Program-made: the position numbers and the translations under genes
Shown here: positions 37,701 through 45,988 of the stretch, piece after piece
How positions within the stretch are numbered: the first letter of the stretch is position 1
How the letters are laid out: every line of letters begins with the position of its first letter
Notes under the pieces: generated by a model
Told to the model about the DNA's origin: nothing
Seen by the model: only the letters and a program-made list of their open reading frames with translations
Database searches by the model: none
Assembly: GCF_025567125.1 (NCBI RefSeq)
Contig: NZ_JAOQJI010000001.1
Span: 127,714 to 191,713 of the forward strand
DNA length: 64,000 nucleotides
Source of the DNA: Phocaeicola fibrisolvens
GTDB lineage: Bacteria > Bacteroidota > Bacteroidia > Bacteroidales > Bacteroidaceae
Direction of reading: 5' to 3'

Positions 37701-38013
37701 AGGTGATGACGTATTAGAAATCCGATGCAACGTGAAGAACGTGGGAAGTGTGGCTGGAAAGGAAATCGTACAGCTGTATATCGGGGATGAAAAATGTCGT
37801 GTACTGCGTCCGGTGAAAGAGTTGAAAGATTTCTATAAAGTCGCTCTTCAGCCCGGTGAGGAAAGAGAGGTTGTATTTACCGTGGACAAAGAGGATTTGA
37901 TGTTCTTCGATGACCAGCTCCATGATTGGGTGGCTGAACCGGGTAAGTTTAAAGCGTACATCGGAAGTTCTTCCAAAGATATCAAGGGAGTGGTAGAGTT
38001 TGAACTGAAATAA
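34744..38013 (+). CDS. Bifunctional GH5-GH3 fusion glycoside hydrolase
   Basis: 1089 residues with two complete catalytic modules. A signal peptide (to about residue 20) precedes a GH5 barrel (about 25-360): INLSHWLSQ, GFDHVRLPIDEE, acid/base in EIMNEPTAPN (Glu164), nucleophile in YCGEFGVYE (Glu305). After a linker near 365-385 comes GH3 (about 386-1089): TLEEKTRLSY, SDGPHGVR, CVKHYALNNQE, nucleophile in VVTDWGAAHD (Asp615), the probable acid in CEGEDRRAYELP (Glu836 or Glu838), and a C-terminal fibronectin-III-like domain. GH5 would release short beta-glucan oligosaccharides and GH3 take them to glucose in the periplasm. Each module is usually a separate protein. The reading frame is continuous with no sign of an assembly join. 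Confidence 0.92.
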   Translation: MRKLIFFILWTVSFVGGYASSQKVFEIKRGINLSHWLSQRIENGLSIQKGMNETDFNRIARAGFDHVRLPIDEEVLWHENGEKDKEAFSYLHKGIQWALQNDLKVIVDLHIVRSHYFNAGHDGKKNLLWESAEAQDHFLQLWQELVQELKEYPTSEVAYEIMNEPTAPNHEDWNKLVEKAYQVIRKEEKERVLVIGSNMWQGVYTFPFLKVPKGDGNILLSCHFYEPFLLSHYRASWTEFGNYQGPVYYPGELVTKQEFEALSEADQKLTKRFRGMVWDKAMLAAYLSKAKQVADEKGLNLYCGEFGVYEKAPKADALRWFKDVISVFDSLHIAWSIWDYKDSFGAFTPQGLPKKELMHTLMSGSGKKIEVGGMPLYLDVRKPLELRVKDALSRMTLEEKTRLSYADGRFSTPGCARLGIPGLMYSDGPHGVRAEICWNSWDYAGWTNDSCTAFPALTCLASTWNPSLSKKYGLAIGEEARFRHKNVLLGPGVNIYRTPLNGRNFEYMGEDPFLAARMCVPYIQGVQENGVAACVKHYALNNQEHWRNHIDVQVSDRALYEIYLPAFKAAVEEGKVWSIMGAYNKVRGTHAAHNKLLNNDILKGEWKFDGCVVTDWGAAHDTYEAAMNGLDLELGTFTNGLTSNSDQGYDNYYLGSAYLRMVKEGKVPMSVVDDKASRVLRLIFRTAMNADGQFGAMSNDSHYETAYQVATEGVVLLKNQSVFKGESLLPLKQGKYKHILVVGDNAVRNLMAGGGSSELKPKMVITPLEALVKELGSDCVTFSQGYMAGRPMFDRADVIPQSVADSLYNAAIEEARKADLVIFMGGLNKNYQQDCEGEDRRAYELPYGQDRLIEGLLKANKKLVVVLTSGNAVAMPWLKEVPSLVQSWYLGSIGGKALADVLLGEVTPSGKLPFSYPAKLEDCPAHYYGELSYPGDSIRQEYKEDILVGYRWYDTKHIQPLFPFGYGLSYTQFEYGKPVISAREMKGDDVLEIRCNVKNVGSVAGKEIVQLYIGDEKCRVLRPVKELKDFYKVALQPGEEREVVFTVDKEDLMFFDDQLHDWVAEPGKFKAYIGSSSKDIKGVVEFELK

Positions 38014-38056
38014 GACGAGACCTTTTGAAAAACAAGAAACTAAAACTTTAGATGCC

Positions 38057-40426
38057 ATGAATTTACTAAGAAATGTGATTTTAGCCTCAGTGATTGGCAC
38101 TGGGATGTGTATGGCAGACAACGTACACAGCATAAAGCCGGCCATTCCGGTAGATAAAACCATTGAAGCCAATATTCAGAAATGGCTGGATAAAATGACT
38201 TTGGAAGAAAAAATCGGTCAGATGTGTGAGATTACGGTGGATGTCATCACTGATTTTGAGGCCACCCAGAAAAATGGCTTTACACTCAGCGAGGCGCAGC
38301 TGGATACGGTGATTGGCAAATATAAAGTCGGGTCTATTCTGAATGTACCTTTGAGCGTAGCACAGAAGAAGGAGACTTGGGCGAAGATGATTAAACGCAT
38401 ACAGGAAGTTTCCATGAAAGAAATCGGTATACCGTGCATCTATGGCGTAGACCAGATTCATGGTACGACCTACACGCTGGAGGGTACCTTGTTTCCGCAG
38501 GGAATCAATATGGGGGCTTCTTTCAACCGGGAATTGACCCGGAAAGGTGCGGAGATTTCGGCGTATGAAACCAAGGCCGGCTGTATTCCTTGGACGTATG
38601 CACCGGTGGTGGATTTGGGGCGCGATCCACGTTGGCCCAGAATGTGGGAGAATTACGGAGAAGACTGTTATGTGAATGCCGAGATGGGAAAGGCTGCCGT
38701 AGAAGGGTTTCAGGGTACGGACCCGAACCACATCGGAGAGTATCAGGTGGCTGCCTGCCTGAAGCATTACATGGGTTATGGAGTACCGGTATCCGGAAAA
38801 GACCGTACGCCGTCTTCCATTTCTCGCAGTGACATGCGGGAAAAGCATTTTGCTCCTTTCCTAGCGGCCATTCGTCAAGGGGCCTTGAGTGTGATGGTCA
38901 ATTCGGGGGTGGACAATGGTATGCCTTTCCACGCCAACCGTGAGTTGCTGACCGAGTGGTTGAAAGAAGGATTGAACTGGGATGGGATGATTGTAACCGA
39001 CTGGGCCGACATCAATAATCTCTGCACCCGCGACCACATTGCGGCTACCAAGAAAGAGGCTATCAAGATTGCCATCAATGCCGGGATTGACATGTCGATG
39101 GTGCCTTATGAGGTGAGCTTCTGTACGTATTTGAAAGAACTGGTGGAAGAAGGGGAAGTACCGATGAGCCGAATCAATGATGCGGTGGCGCGTGTGCTGC
39201 GTTTAAAGTATCGGTTGGGTTTGTTTGACCATCCTTACTGGGACATCAAGAAATTCGATAAGTTTGGTTCTGCGGAATTTGCCAAGGTAGCGCTTCAGGC
39301 GGCAGAAGAATCGGAAGTCTTGTTGAAGAACGAACAGAATGTATTGCCTGTGAAAGTGGGTAAGAAGATTCTGCTGACAGGTCCTAATGCCAACTCCATG
39401 CGTTGCCTGAATGGAGGCTGGTCGTATAGTTGGCAGGGTAACAAAGCTGATGAGTGTGCTGGTGCCTATAATACCATTTATGAGGCTTTGTGCCACAAGT
39501 ATGGGAAAGCGAATGTGGTGTACGAACCGGGAGTGACTTATGCAAGCTCTGACCCGAAGGCCGTGACGAACCAGAACGACAACTGGTGGGCAGAGAATGA
39601 ACCGGAGATTGAGAAAGCCGTAGCGGCTGCCGCCAATGTGGATGTCATCGTGGCTTGCATCGGCGAGAATTCGTATTGCGAAACACCGGGAAACCTGACG
39701 GATTTGACGCTTTCTGCCAACCAGCGAAATCTGGTGAAAGCACTTGCCAAGACGGGTAAACCGATTGTGCTGGTTCTGAATCAGGGACGTCCGCGTATCA
39801 TTAATGACATCGAACCTTTGGCTCAGGGAGTGATCAATGTGATGCTGCCGAGCAACTATGGAGCCGATGCATTGGCCAACCTGATGGCGGGAGATGCCAA
39901 CTTCAGTGCAAAGATGCCTTTCACTTATCCGAAGTATATCAATGCCATCGCTACTTATGACTATAAGCCTTGTGAAAACATGGGACAGATGGGAGGAAAC
40001 TATAATTATGATTCCGTGATGGATGTACAATGGCCGTTTGGATTCGGATTAAGCTATACGACGTTTACATACAGTAACCTGAAGGTGGACAAGACTTCCT
40101 TTACGGCAGACGACGAGCTGACTGTTTCTGTGGATGTCACGAACTCTGGCAAGGTGGCTGGGAAAGAAGCGGTATTGTTATATTCCAAGGACTTGGTGGC
40201 GAGCAGTACTCCCGATAACCTCCGCTTGCGCAATTTTGAGAAAGTATCGCTGAATCCGGGCGAAACCAAGACCTTGACGATGAAAATAAAAGGCAGTGAC
40301 TTGGCTTTTGTGGGTTATGACGGAAAATGGCGTCTTGAAAAAGGCGATTTTAAAATAAAATGTGGTAACTTGTGGGCAGATATTCATTGTGCTGAAACAA
40401 AGCTATGGGAAACTGCTAATAAATAA
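38057..40426 (+). CDS. GH3 beta-glucosidase
   Basis: 789 residues. A short signal peptide (MNLLRNVILASVIGTGMCMA) is followed by the GH3 TIM barrel (about 30-370), the alpha/beta sandwich (about 395-610) and a fibronectin-III-like C-terminus (about 665-770). Catalytic nucleophile in MIVTDWADINN (Asp315); probable acid/base in IGENSYCETPGNL (Glu542, by analogy with barley ExoI). KHYMGYGVP and YGVDQIHGTTY are substrate-site motifs of the beta-glucan-active GH3s found in Bacteroides xyloglucan and mixed-linkage glucan loci. It is expected to act in the periplasm on beta-linked gluco-oligosaccharides. Linkage preference is not decidable. Confidence 0.93.
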   Translation: MNLLRNVILASVIGTGMCMADNVHSIKPAIPVDKTIEANIQKWLDKMTLEEKIGQMCEITVDVITDFEATQKNGFTLSEAQLDTVIGKYKVGSILNVPLSVAQKKETWAKMIKRIQEVSMKEIGIPCIYGVDQIHGTTYTLEGTLFPQGINMGASFNRELTRKGAEISAYETKAGCIPWTYAPVVDLGRDPRWPRMWENYGEDCYVNAEMGKAAVEGFQGTDPNHIGEYQVAACLKHYMGYGVPVSGKDRTPSSISRSDMREKHFAPFLAAIRQGALSVMVNSGVDNGMPFHANRELLTEWLKEGLNWDGMIVTDWADINNLCTRDHIAATKKEAIKIAINAGIDMSMVPYEVSFCTYLKELVEEGEVPMSRINDAVARVLRLKYRLGLFDHPYWDIKKFDKFGSAEFAKVALQAAEESEVLLKNEQNVLPVKVGKKILLTGPNANSMRCLNGGWSYSWQGNKADECAGAYNTIYEALCHKYGKANVVYEPGVTYASSDPKAVTNQNDNWWAENEPEIEKAVAAAANVDVIVACIGENSYCETPGNLTDLTLSANQRNLVKALAKTGKPIVLVLNQGRPRIINDIEPLAQGVINVMLPSNYGADALANLMAGDANFSAKMPFTYPKYINAIATYDYKPCENMGQMGGNYNYDSVMDVQWPFGFGLSYTTFTYSNLKVDKTSFTADDELTVSVDVTNSGKVAGKEAVLLYSKDLVASSTPDNLRLRNFEKVSLNPGETKTLTMKIKGSDLAFVGYDGKWRLEKGDFKIKCGNLWADIHCAETKLWETANK

Positions 40427-40430
40427 ATCT

Positions 40431-43013
40431 ATGAGGTATGGTGTTTGGCTATTGGGCTTGGCTTTTCTGGGCTGTGCCCGTCCCGATTTTCGGGATTCGT
40501 CTTTGCCTTCCGACCAGCGTGCCGACCTGCTTTTGCAGGAGCTGACGTTGGAAGAAAAGGTCTCTTTGATGATGGACACATCGAAGCCAGTAGAACGGCT
40601 GGGTATAAAACCGTATAACTGGTGGAATGAAGCGCTGCATGGGGTGGCCCGTGCCGGACTGGCTACGGTCTTTCCGCAGCCGATAGGCATGGCAGCATCT
40701 TTTGACGATTCTTTGGTGTATAAGGTATTTACGGCGGTGTCGGATGAGGCGCGGGCGAAAAATACTTATTACGTGCAACATGACAGTTACAAGAGATACC
40801 AGGGACTGACAATGTGGACGCCGACGGTAAACATTTACCGTGACCCGCGTTGGGGAAGAGGGATTGAAACCTACGGCGAAGACCCTTTTCTGACAAGTAA
40901 GATGGGGGTAATGGTGGTCAAAGGTTTGCAGGGAGAAACCGACGGGAAGTACGACAAGCTGTATGCCTGTGCCAAACACTTTGCGGTACACTCGGGTCCG
41001 GAGTGGAACCGCCACTCTTTTGACGTGGAAGACTTGCCCCTTCGGGATTTGTATGAGACTTATTTGCCGGCTTTCAAGGCCCTGGTACAAGATGCCGGGG
41101 TAAAGGAGGTGATGTGTGCGTACAACCGTTTTGAAGGGGAGCCTTGTTGTGGCAGCAACCGGCTGCTGACGCAGATTCTGCGGGAAGAGTGGGGATTCGA
41201 CGGCATCATTTTGAGTGACTGCTGGGCCATCAATGATTTTTTTGATGAGAAAGGACATCGCACGCACAAGGACGCACCTTCGGCTGCTTCAGCGGCCGTA
41301 CTGAGTGGTACGGACCTGGAATGTGGCTCTACGTATGAATCGCTGGTAGAAGCCGCCCGGAAAAAACAGATTGACGAGAAGGTCATCGACAAGTCGGTCA
41401 AGCGGTTGCTGAAGGCCCGTTTCGACTTGGGTGAGATGGATGATCCGGATAAAGTGTCATGGACCAAGATTCCTTTCTCGGTCGTAGCTTCTGCAGCGCA
41501 CGATTCACTGGCGCTGCGGATGGCGCGGGAATCCATGACGTTGTTGCTGAACAAGCACCGGGTGCTTCCGTTGAAGCGCGGTGGACTGACTGTGGCGGTC
41601 ATGGGACCGAATGCCAAAGACTCGGTCATGATGTGGGGAAATTACAACGGAGTACCTTCTCATACGGTGACCATTCTGGAGGGGATTCGGTCGGCACTTG
41701 GAAAAGATGATAAACTGATTTATGAACAGGGTTGTCCGTGGGTCGGCGATGAATTGCTGGAAAGTGTGTTCAGTGAGTGCCAGTCGGAAGGGCGGCCGGG
41801 TTTCACGGCGCGTTATTGGAACAATGTGAACCACGAAGGTAAGGTAGATGTAAAGACGAGGGTGATGACACCGTTCAATTTCTGTACGTCGGGAGCTACG
41901 GTGTTTGCACCGGGTGTGAACCTGACGGATTTTTCGGCTACGTATAATGCCACGTATGTGCCCAAGGCATCAGGAGAGATTGTGCTGGATGTGTATAGTT
42001 ATGGCAAGGGCAGATTGCTGGTCAACCGGAAGGAGGTGATGAAGTATCATAATGTGCACGGAGGCAACAAGCAGTCTTGTACGCTGCAGGTAGAAGCCGG
42101 AAAGAAATACGACATCGAACTTCAGTTTGAATACCTGCAAAGTGATGCGCAGTTGAACTTCGACCTGGGCTTTAAGCGGAAAGTGGATGTAGCCCGGTCG
42201 GTTCAGGCCGTCCAGAATGCCGATGTGGTAGTCTTTGTGGGAGGTATTTCCCCGAGTCTGGAAGGCGAAGAGATGGGCGTGGATTTGCCGGGCTTCCGGA
42301 AGGGAGACCGTACTAGCATCGAATTGCCGGAAGTGCAGCGGGAATTGCTGGCAGCCTTGCACCGGGCCGGAAAGAAGGTGGTGTTGGTGAACTGTTCCGG
42401 CTCGCCCATCGGACTGGTGCCGGAAACGGAGACGTGTGAGGCCATCTTGCAGGCATGGTATCCGGGGCAGCAGGGCGGTAAGGCCGTGGCCGAAGTGTTG
42501 TTTGGAGATTACAATCCAGCCGGACGCTTGCCGGTCACTTTCTACCGGAATACGGAGCAGTTGCCCGATTTTGAGGATTACAATATGAAGGGACGTACCT
42601 ATCGTTTCATGACGGAAAAACCGCTTTTCCCCTTTGGGTATGGGTTGAGCTATACTACCTTTAAGTATGGCACGGCTACTTTCAATGCACAGACGATAGG
42701 CAGTGACGACAATCTGACGGTGACTGTACCGGTTTCGAATGTCGGTAGTCGCGACGGGGAAGAAGTAGTACAGGTTTATCTGAATAAGGTGGGCGACGAA
42801 GGAGGTCCGGTGAAGACCTTGCGAGCCTTCAAACGGGTGTTTGTTCCGGCTGGAAAGACTGCAAATGTGCGTATTACCTTGTCAAAGAAAGACCTGGAGT
42901 GGTGGAATGAAACGACTCACAGCATCCAGTTCTGCCCGGGTGAATATCAGGTATGGATTGGAAGCAGTTCCGATGAAAAGGACCTGAGCAAGTATGCGAT
43001 TACGTTGAAGTGA
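40431..43013 (+). CDS. GH3 enzyme with inserted PA14 domain (beta-glucosidase or beta-xylosidase)
   Basis: 860 residues from MRYGVWLLGLAFLG, with a lipobox GCARP making it a probable lipoprotein; the ATG lies 4 bp after the previous stop. GH3 barrel (YNWWNEALHGVARAG, KHFAVHSGPEWNRH, nucleophile in IILSDCWAIND, Asp263), a sandwich domain interrupted by a PA14 module (about 460-590, GFTARYWNN to LNFDLGFKRK), then the acid segment SPSLEGEEMGVDLPG (Glu611-614) and a fibronectin-III-like end. The NEALHG signature is shared by beta-xylosidases and some beta-glucosidases, so specificity is open. PA14 insertions often shape exo-acting pockets. Last gene of the PUL operon. Confidence 0.9.
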   Translation: MRYGVWLLGLAFLGCARPDFRDSSLPSDQRADLLLQELTLEEKVSLMMDTSKPVERLGIKPYNWWNEALHGVARAGLATVFPQPIGMAASFDDSLVYKVFTAVSDEARAKNTYYVQHDSYKRYQGLTMWTPTVNIYRDPRWGRGIETYGEDPFLTSKMGVMVVKGLQGETDGKYDKLYACAKHFAVHSGPEWNRHSFDVEDLPLRDLYETYLPAFKALVQDAGVKEVMCAYNRFEGEPCCGSNRLLTQILREEWGFDGIILSDCWAINDFFDEKGHRTHKDAPSAASAAVLSGTDLECGSTYESLVEAARKKQIDEKVIDKSVKRLLKARFDLGEMDDPDKVSWTKIPFSVVASAAHDSLALRMARESMTLLLNKHRVLPLKRGGLTVAVMGPNAKDSVMMWGNYNGVPSHTVTILEGIRSALGKDDKLIYEQGCPWVGDELLESVFSECQSEGRPGFTARYWNNVNHEGKVDVKTRVMTPFNFCTSGATVFAPGVNLTDFSATYNATYVPKASGEIVLDVYSYGKGRLLVNRKEVMKYHNVHGGNKQSCTLQVEAGKKYDIELQFEYLQSDAQLNFDLGFKRKVDVARSVQAVQNADVVVFVGGISPSLEGEEMGVDLPGFRKGDRTSIELPEVQRELLAALHRAGKKVVLVNCSGSPIGLVPETETCEAILQAWYPGQQGGKAVAEVLFGDYNPAGRLPVTFYRNTEQLPDFEDYNMKGRTYRFMTEKPLFPFGYGLSYTTFKYGTATFNAQTIGSDDNLTVTVPVSNVGSRDGEEVVQVYLNKVGDEGGPVKTLRAFKRVFVPAGKTANVRITLSKKDLEWWNETTHSIQFCPGEYQVWIGSSSDEKDLSKYAITLK

Positions 43014-43038
43014 GGAATTCCCGATAAATACAATGCAG

Positions 43039-43075
43039 GGCGGTGTCCGGTTTGCCAGACGCCGCCTTCTTTTTT
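43039..43075 (+). terminator. Intrinsic terminator of the PUL operon
   Basis: GGCGGTGTC (43039-43047) pairs with GACGCCGCC (43058-43066; one G-U), followed by TTCTTTTTT. It lies 25 bp after the last GH3 stop. Confidence 0.82.
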
Positions 43076-43089
43076 GCAGAACGAAAGGC

Positions 43090-43572
43090 TCAGAGAATCA
43101 GTTCATAATCCACGATTCCCAGCCATTTGCCGAATTTGCGGCCCACTTCCCGGAAGCTGGACACCTTTTCAAAGCCCAGTTTCTCGTGCAGGGCATAGCT
43201 GGCCTCGTTGCCTTCGGTGATGCAGGCAATCAAGGCATGCAGTCCGCAGCGACGGCATTCTTCTATCAGGTGTTGCATCAATTCGGTACCCAGTCCCTTT
43301 CCCGTAGAGGAAGGTGCCAGGTAAATGGTGGTCTCCACACTCTGGTTGTAAGCCGCCTTCTCTTTCCATCCATGTACGTAGCAGTAACCGGCAATCTGTC
43401 CTTCCACCTCGTACACGAAATAGGGGTATTGGCTACTGATGGTCTGGATGCGGGTCCACATCTCTTCTTCGCTCACCGGTTCCAGTTCAAAGGTGATGGT
43501 GGTGTGTGTGATGTAATGGTTGTAGATGGCGGTAATGGCCGGAGCATCTTCTTTGCATACTTTCCGAATCAT
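43090..43572 (-). CDS. GNAT N-acetyltransferase (phosphinothricin acetyltransferase-like)
   Basis: 160 residues of the GNAT fold. The opening IRKVCKEDAPAITAIYNHYI, the middle TTIYLAPSSTGKGLGTELM (acetyl-CoA pyrophosphate loop) and ALHEKLGFEKVSSFREVGRKFG are close to the Pat/Bar-type subgroup, which acetylates small amines or amino acids such as methionine sulfone. The natural substrate here is unknown. The gene is 3 bp downstream of menA on the same strand, so it is co-transcribed with it, and it converges with the PUL operon. Confidence 0.86.
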   Translation of the reverse strand: MIRKVCKEDAPAITAIYNHYITHTTITFELEPVSEEEMWTRIQTISSQYPYFVYEVEGQIAGYCYVHGWKEKAAYNQSVETTIYLAPSSTGKGLGTELMQHLIEECRRCGLHALIACITEGNEASYALHEKLGFEKVSSFREVGRKFGKWLGIVDYELIL

Positions 43573-43575
43573 AAT

Positions 43576-44466
43576 TTAAAGAATCAATCCTAGTGTAAGT
43601 AATAATCCAAAAATGAGCATGTTGCGTGAAGTCTCTCCCAAGATGCCGTTCAGGGCTTTCCCGCGGTAGATACGGGCCATGTGCTGGGTGGTCAGGATGT
43701 GCGGAATGAGGTACAGCTGCGGAAGCAGTACGGCATAGATTTTTCCGATACGCAGGAAATAGAAGCAGCACCAGCAGGCCGCCAGTCCCAGCAGGAAATA
43801 CAGAATCAGTCCGGCTTTGGCACCCAACCGCACTACCAGCGTTTTCTTCCCGCTCACTGCATCCTGTTCCCTGTCGCGGAAATTATTAATCATCAGCAGG
43901 GTGTCGATGAGAAGCCCACAGGCCAGTGAGGTGAGAGTGACCGCCGTGTTCCAGTCGTGTGCCATGACATAGTAGGTACATCCCACGGGCACGAAGCCGA
44001 AGAAGACGAGCACCATCAGGTCGCCCCATCCGTGGTAAGCCAGCGGATACGGTCCGGCGGTATAGAGGAAGGCAAAAATCATGCAGGCAATGCCGACCGG
44101 AATCATTTCCAGTCCCCCGTAGTAAAGCAGGCAAAGTCCGGTGATTCCTGCCAGCAGGGTGGTACAGACTATGCCGGCCTTCATGGCCTGCGGACTGATC
44201 CATCCTTGGGCACAGGCACGTTCCGGTCCGAGACGGTCTTCGCGGTCGCTGCCTTTCAGAAAGTCGAACAGGTCGTTGATGAAGTTGGCGTCAATCTGCA
44301 TCAGGAAGGCAAACAGAAAGCACAGCAAGGCCGGTACCAGCTGGAAGTGGCCGTAAATAAAGGCCAAGGCACAGCCAAGCATGACGGGGATGGCGGCTCC
44401 GGTCAAGGTCTTCGGACGGGCGGCCAGCAGCCACGCTTTAATAGAATTGGTTTTGACGTATGTCAT
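43576..44466 (-). CDS. menA: 1,4-dihydroxy-2-naphthoate polyprenyltransferase
   Basis: 296 residues from MTYVKTNSIKAWLLAARPKT. It attaches the polyprenyl tail to DHNA, giving demethylmenaquinone, the precursor of the quinone used in anaerobic fumarate respiration. About eight hydrophobic segments and the UbiA-family Asp motifs are visible: INDLFDFLKGSDRED in the first loop and INNFRDREQDAVSGK in the second. A start at 44508 is ruled out by a promoter element at 44496-44503. It leads a two-gene unit with the GNAT acetyltransferase. Confidence 0.93.
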   Translation of the reverse strand: MTYVKTNSIKAWLLAARPKTLTGAAIPVMLGCALAFIYGHFQLVPALLCFLFAFLMQIDANFINDLFDFLKGSDREDRLGPERACAQGWISPQAMKAGIVCTTLLAGITGLCLLYYGGLEMIPVGIACMIFAFLYTAGPYPLAYHGWGDLMVLVFFGFVPVGCTYYVMAHDWNTAVTLTSLACGLLIDTLLMINNFRDREQDAVSGKKTLVVRLGAKAGLILYFLLGLAACWCCFYFLRIGKIYAVLLPQLYLIPHILTTQHMARIYRGKALNGILGETSRNMLIFGLLLTLGLIL

Positions 44467-44495
44467 GAAATCTGGATTTTTAGTTTTTCGTCCGG

Positions 44496-44503
44496 CAAAG
44501 TTA
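44496..44503 (-). promoter_or_regulatory. -7 element for menA
   Basis: Minus-strand TAACTTTG, full match, 30 bp before the menA ATG at 44466. Confidence 0.6.
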
Positions 44504-44554
44504 GGCATTTTTTTACGACCTTTGTCACGACCGGAAAGTTATATGTAGTTCAAA

Positions 44555-45394
44555 ATGATGAAACGACTGAATTTGCTGGCAGGTAGCTTGCTGCTGATGA
44601 GCTTTCTGCTTTCCTCTTGTGCCACGGCGTCCTTTTCCAAGTATAAGGGAGTGGGACGTGTGAAACGGTATGATTTTTACAGTGCCCAGTTGCCCGACTC
44701 CTTCGACGGTTTCCGGGTAGCCTTTGCCTCCGACTTTCATTTCGAGAGCCGGTTTACCGCCCGTCGGTTGCCTGGTATGTGCCGGGCCCTCCGTTCGCTG
44801 GATGCGGACGTGCTGCTGTTGGGCGGCGATTACCGTGGACGCAACGGAGGAGATGTGACACAGCTTTTCCAGGCCTTGAAGACCGTGGAGACACCCTGTG
44901 GCACGTATGCCGTGATGGGCAACCACGAGCGCGGAGCGGCCGATTCGCTGGCACGGAAGGCCATGCGGGAGACAGGCGTGCGTTTGTTGGAGCACCGGGT
45001 GGATACCTTGTGGCGGGGAAAGGAATATATCTTGCTGTGCGGCATCCGTAATCCGTTCGATTTGAAGCAGAACGGGGTGTCGCCTACCTTGGCCTTGCGG
45101 GAAGAAGATTTTGTGTTGATGCTGGTGCACACCCCCGATTACGTGGAAGATGTGGATGTATCGCACACCGACCTGGCCCTGGCGGGACATACCCACGGAG
45201 GGCAGGTCAGCCTGTTCCGCCGGTGGACGCCGGCACATTTCTCCAAATACGGCAATCGTTTCCTGACGGGATTGAAACACAACCGTGCGGGCATTCCGGT
45301 GATTATTACTAACGGACTGGGTACGTCGCGCAAGGATGTGCGCCTCTTCACCCCGAGCGAGGTGGTGCTAGTGGTGTTACACAAAAAGAAATGA
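44555..45394 (+). CDS. Metallophosphoesterase lipoprotein (YkuE-like)
   Basis: 279 residues. Lipoprotein signal with lipobox LLSSC near residue 22. The calcineurin-type metal ligands occur in order: ASDFHFES, LLLGGDYRG, VMGNHERG, LVHTPDY and LAGHTHGGQ. Members of this group act on lipid headgroups or small phosphodiesters at the outer face of the membrane; the substrate here is unknown. The N-terminal domain lacks the membrane helices of YaeI-type relatives, the lipid anchor taking their place. Its TGA ends at 45394 and the nadD stop of the opposite strand begins at 45395, so the two genes abut with no gap. Confidence 0.88.
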   Translation: MMKRLNLLAGSLLLMSFLLSSCATASFSKYKGVGRVKRYDFYSAQLPDSFDGFRVAFASDFHFESRFTARRLPGMCRALRSLDADVLLLGGDYRGRNGGDVTQLFQALKTVETPCGTYAVMGNHERGAADSLARKAMRETGVRLLEHRVDTLWRGKEYILLCGIRNPFDLKQNGVSPTLALREEDFVLMLVHTPDYVEDVDVSHTDLALAGHTHGGQVSLFRRWTPAHFSKYGNRFLTGLKHNRAGIPVIITNGLGTSRKDVRLFTPSEVVLVVLHKKK

Positions 45395-45988
45395 TTAGCG
45401 GTAGAGCCCTTTTTCCTGAATGATTCTGAACACTTCCGGATGCAGGAAATAGCGCAGGTCTTTCCCTTCGCGGATACCCTGGCGGATGAAGGTCGAACTG
45501 ATTTCGAGGAGGGGAGTCTGTACCACCCGGACATGAGGAGGAAGAGGAGTTGCATCCTCTAAGGGATAACCCCGACGCGGATAGACCAGAATGTGGTGAC
45601 GGCGGATGATTTCCTCGGGCGACCGCCAACGGTCGAAAGCCTGCCAGTTGTCGGCTCCGATAATCAAGTGAAATTCCCGGTCGGGATAGCTCTCGGCCAG
45701 TTTGTCGAGGGTATGGATGGTGTACGAAGGGCGGGGTAATTGGAATTCAAAATCGGAAGCCCGGAAACGGGGATATCCGGCCACGGCGGCTTCTACCATT
45801 TCCAGTCGGAGATGGTCATCAAGCAGCGTCTCGTTCTGCTTGAACGGATTTTGAGGGGTGACCAGGAACCAGACTTCCTCCAGTCCTCCGTATTCACACA
45901 GGTAATTGGCCAGTGCCAGATGTCCTATGTGAATCGGGTTGAAGGAGCCTCCGAAAAGTCCGGTTTTTATCTGAGACTTTTCTTCCAT
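45395..45988 (-). CDS. nadD: Nicotinate-nucleotide adenylyltransferase
   Basis: 197 residues from MEEKSQIKTGLFGGSFNP. It adenylates NaMN in NAD synthesis, supplying the substrate chain for nadK at 12.5 kb. The signature GLFGGSFNPIHIGHLALAN and the C-terminal EISSTFIRQGIREGKD (ISSTxIR motif) identify it. An ATG at 46012 would add eight residues (MADSQLYP) that overlap the upstream 61-residue gene; either start is possible, and translational coupling is likely as the frames overlap or nearly touch. Confidence 0.94.
   Translation of the reverse strand: MEEKSQIKTGLFGGSFNPIHIGHLALANYLCEYGGLEEVWFLVTPQNPFKQNETLLDDHLRLEMVEAAVAGYPRFRASDFEFQLPRPSYTIHTLDKLAESYPDREFHLIIGADNWQAFDRWRSPEEIIRRHHILVYPRRGYPLEDATPLPPHVRVVQTPLLEISSTFIRQGIREGKDLRYFLHPEVFRIIQEKGLYR

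Noticed and set aside
43033..43593. 186-residue frame opposite the GNAT acetyltransferase
   Set aside because: It begins in the PUL terminator and runs antisense to a recognisable GNAT protein.
43957..44586. 209-residue frame opposite menA
   Set aside because: Antisense to a polytopic membrane protein with clear UbiA motifs; its own product shows no motif.
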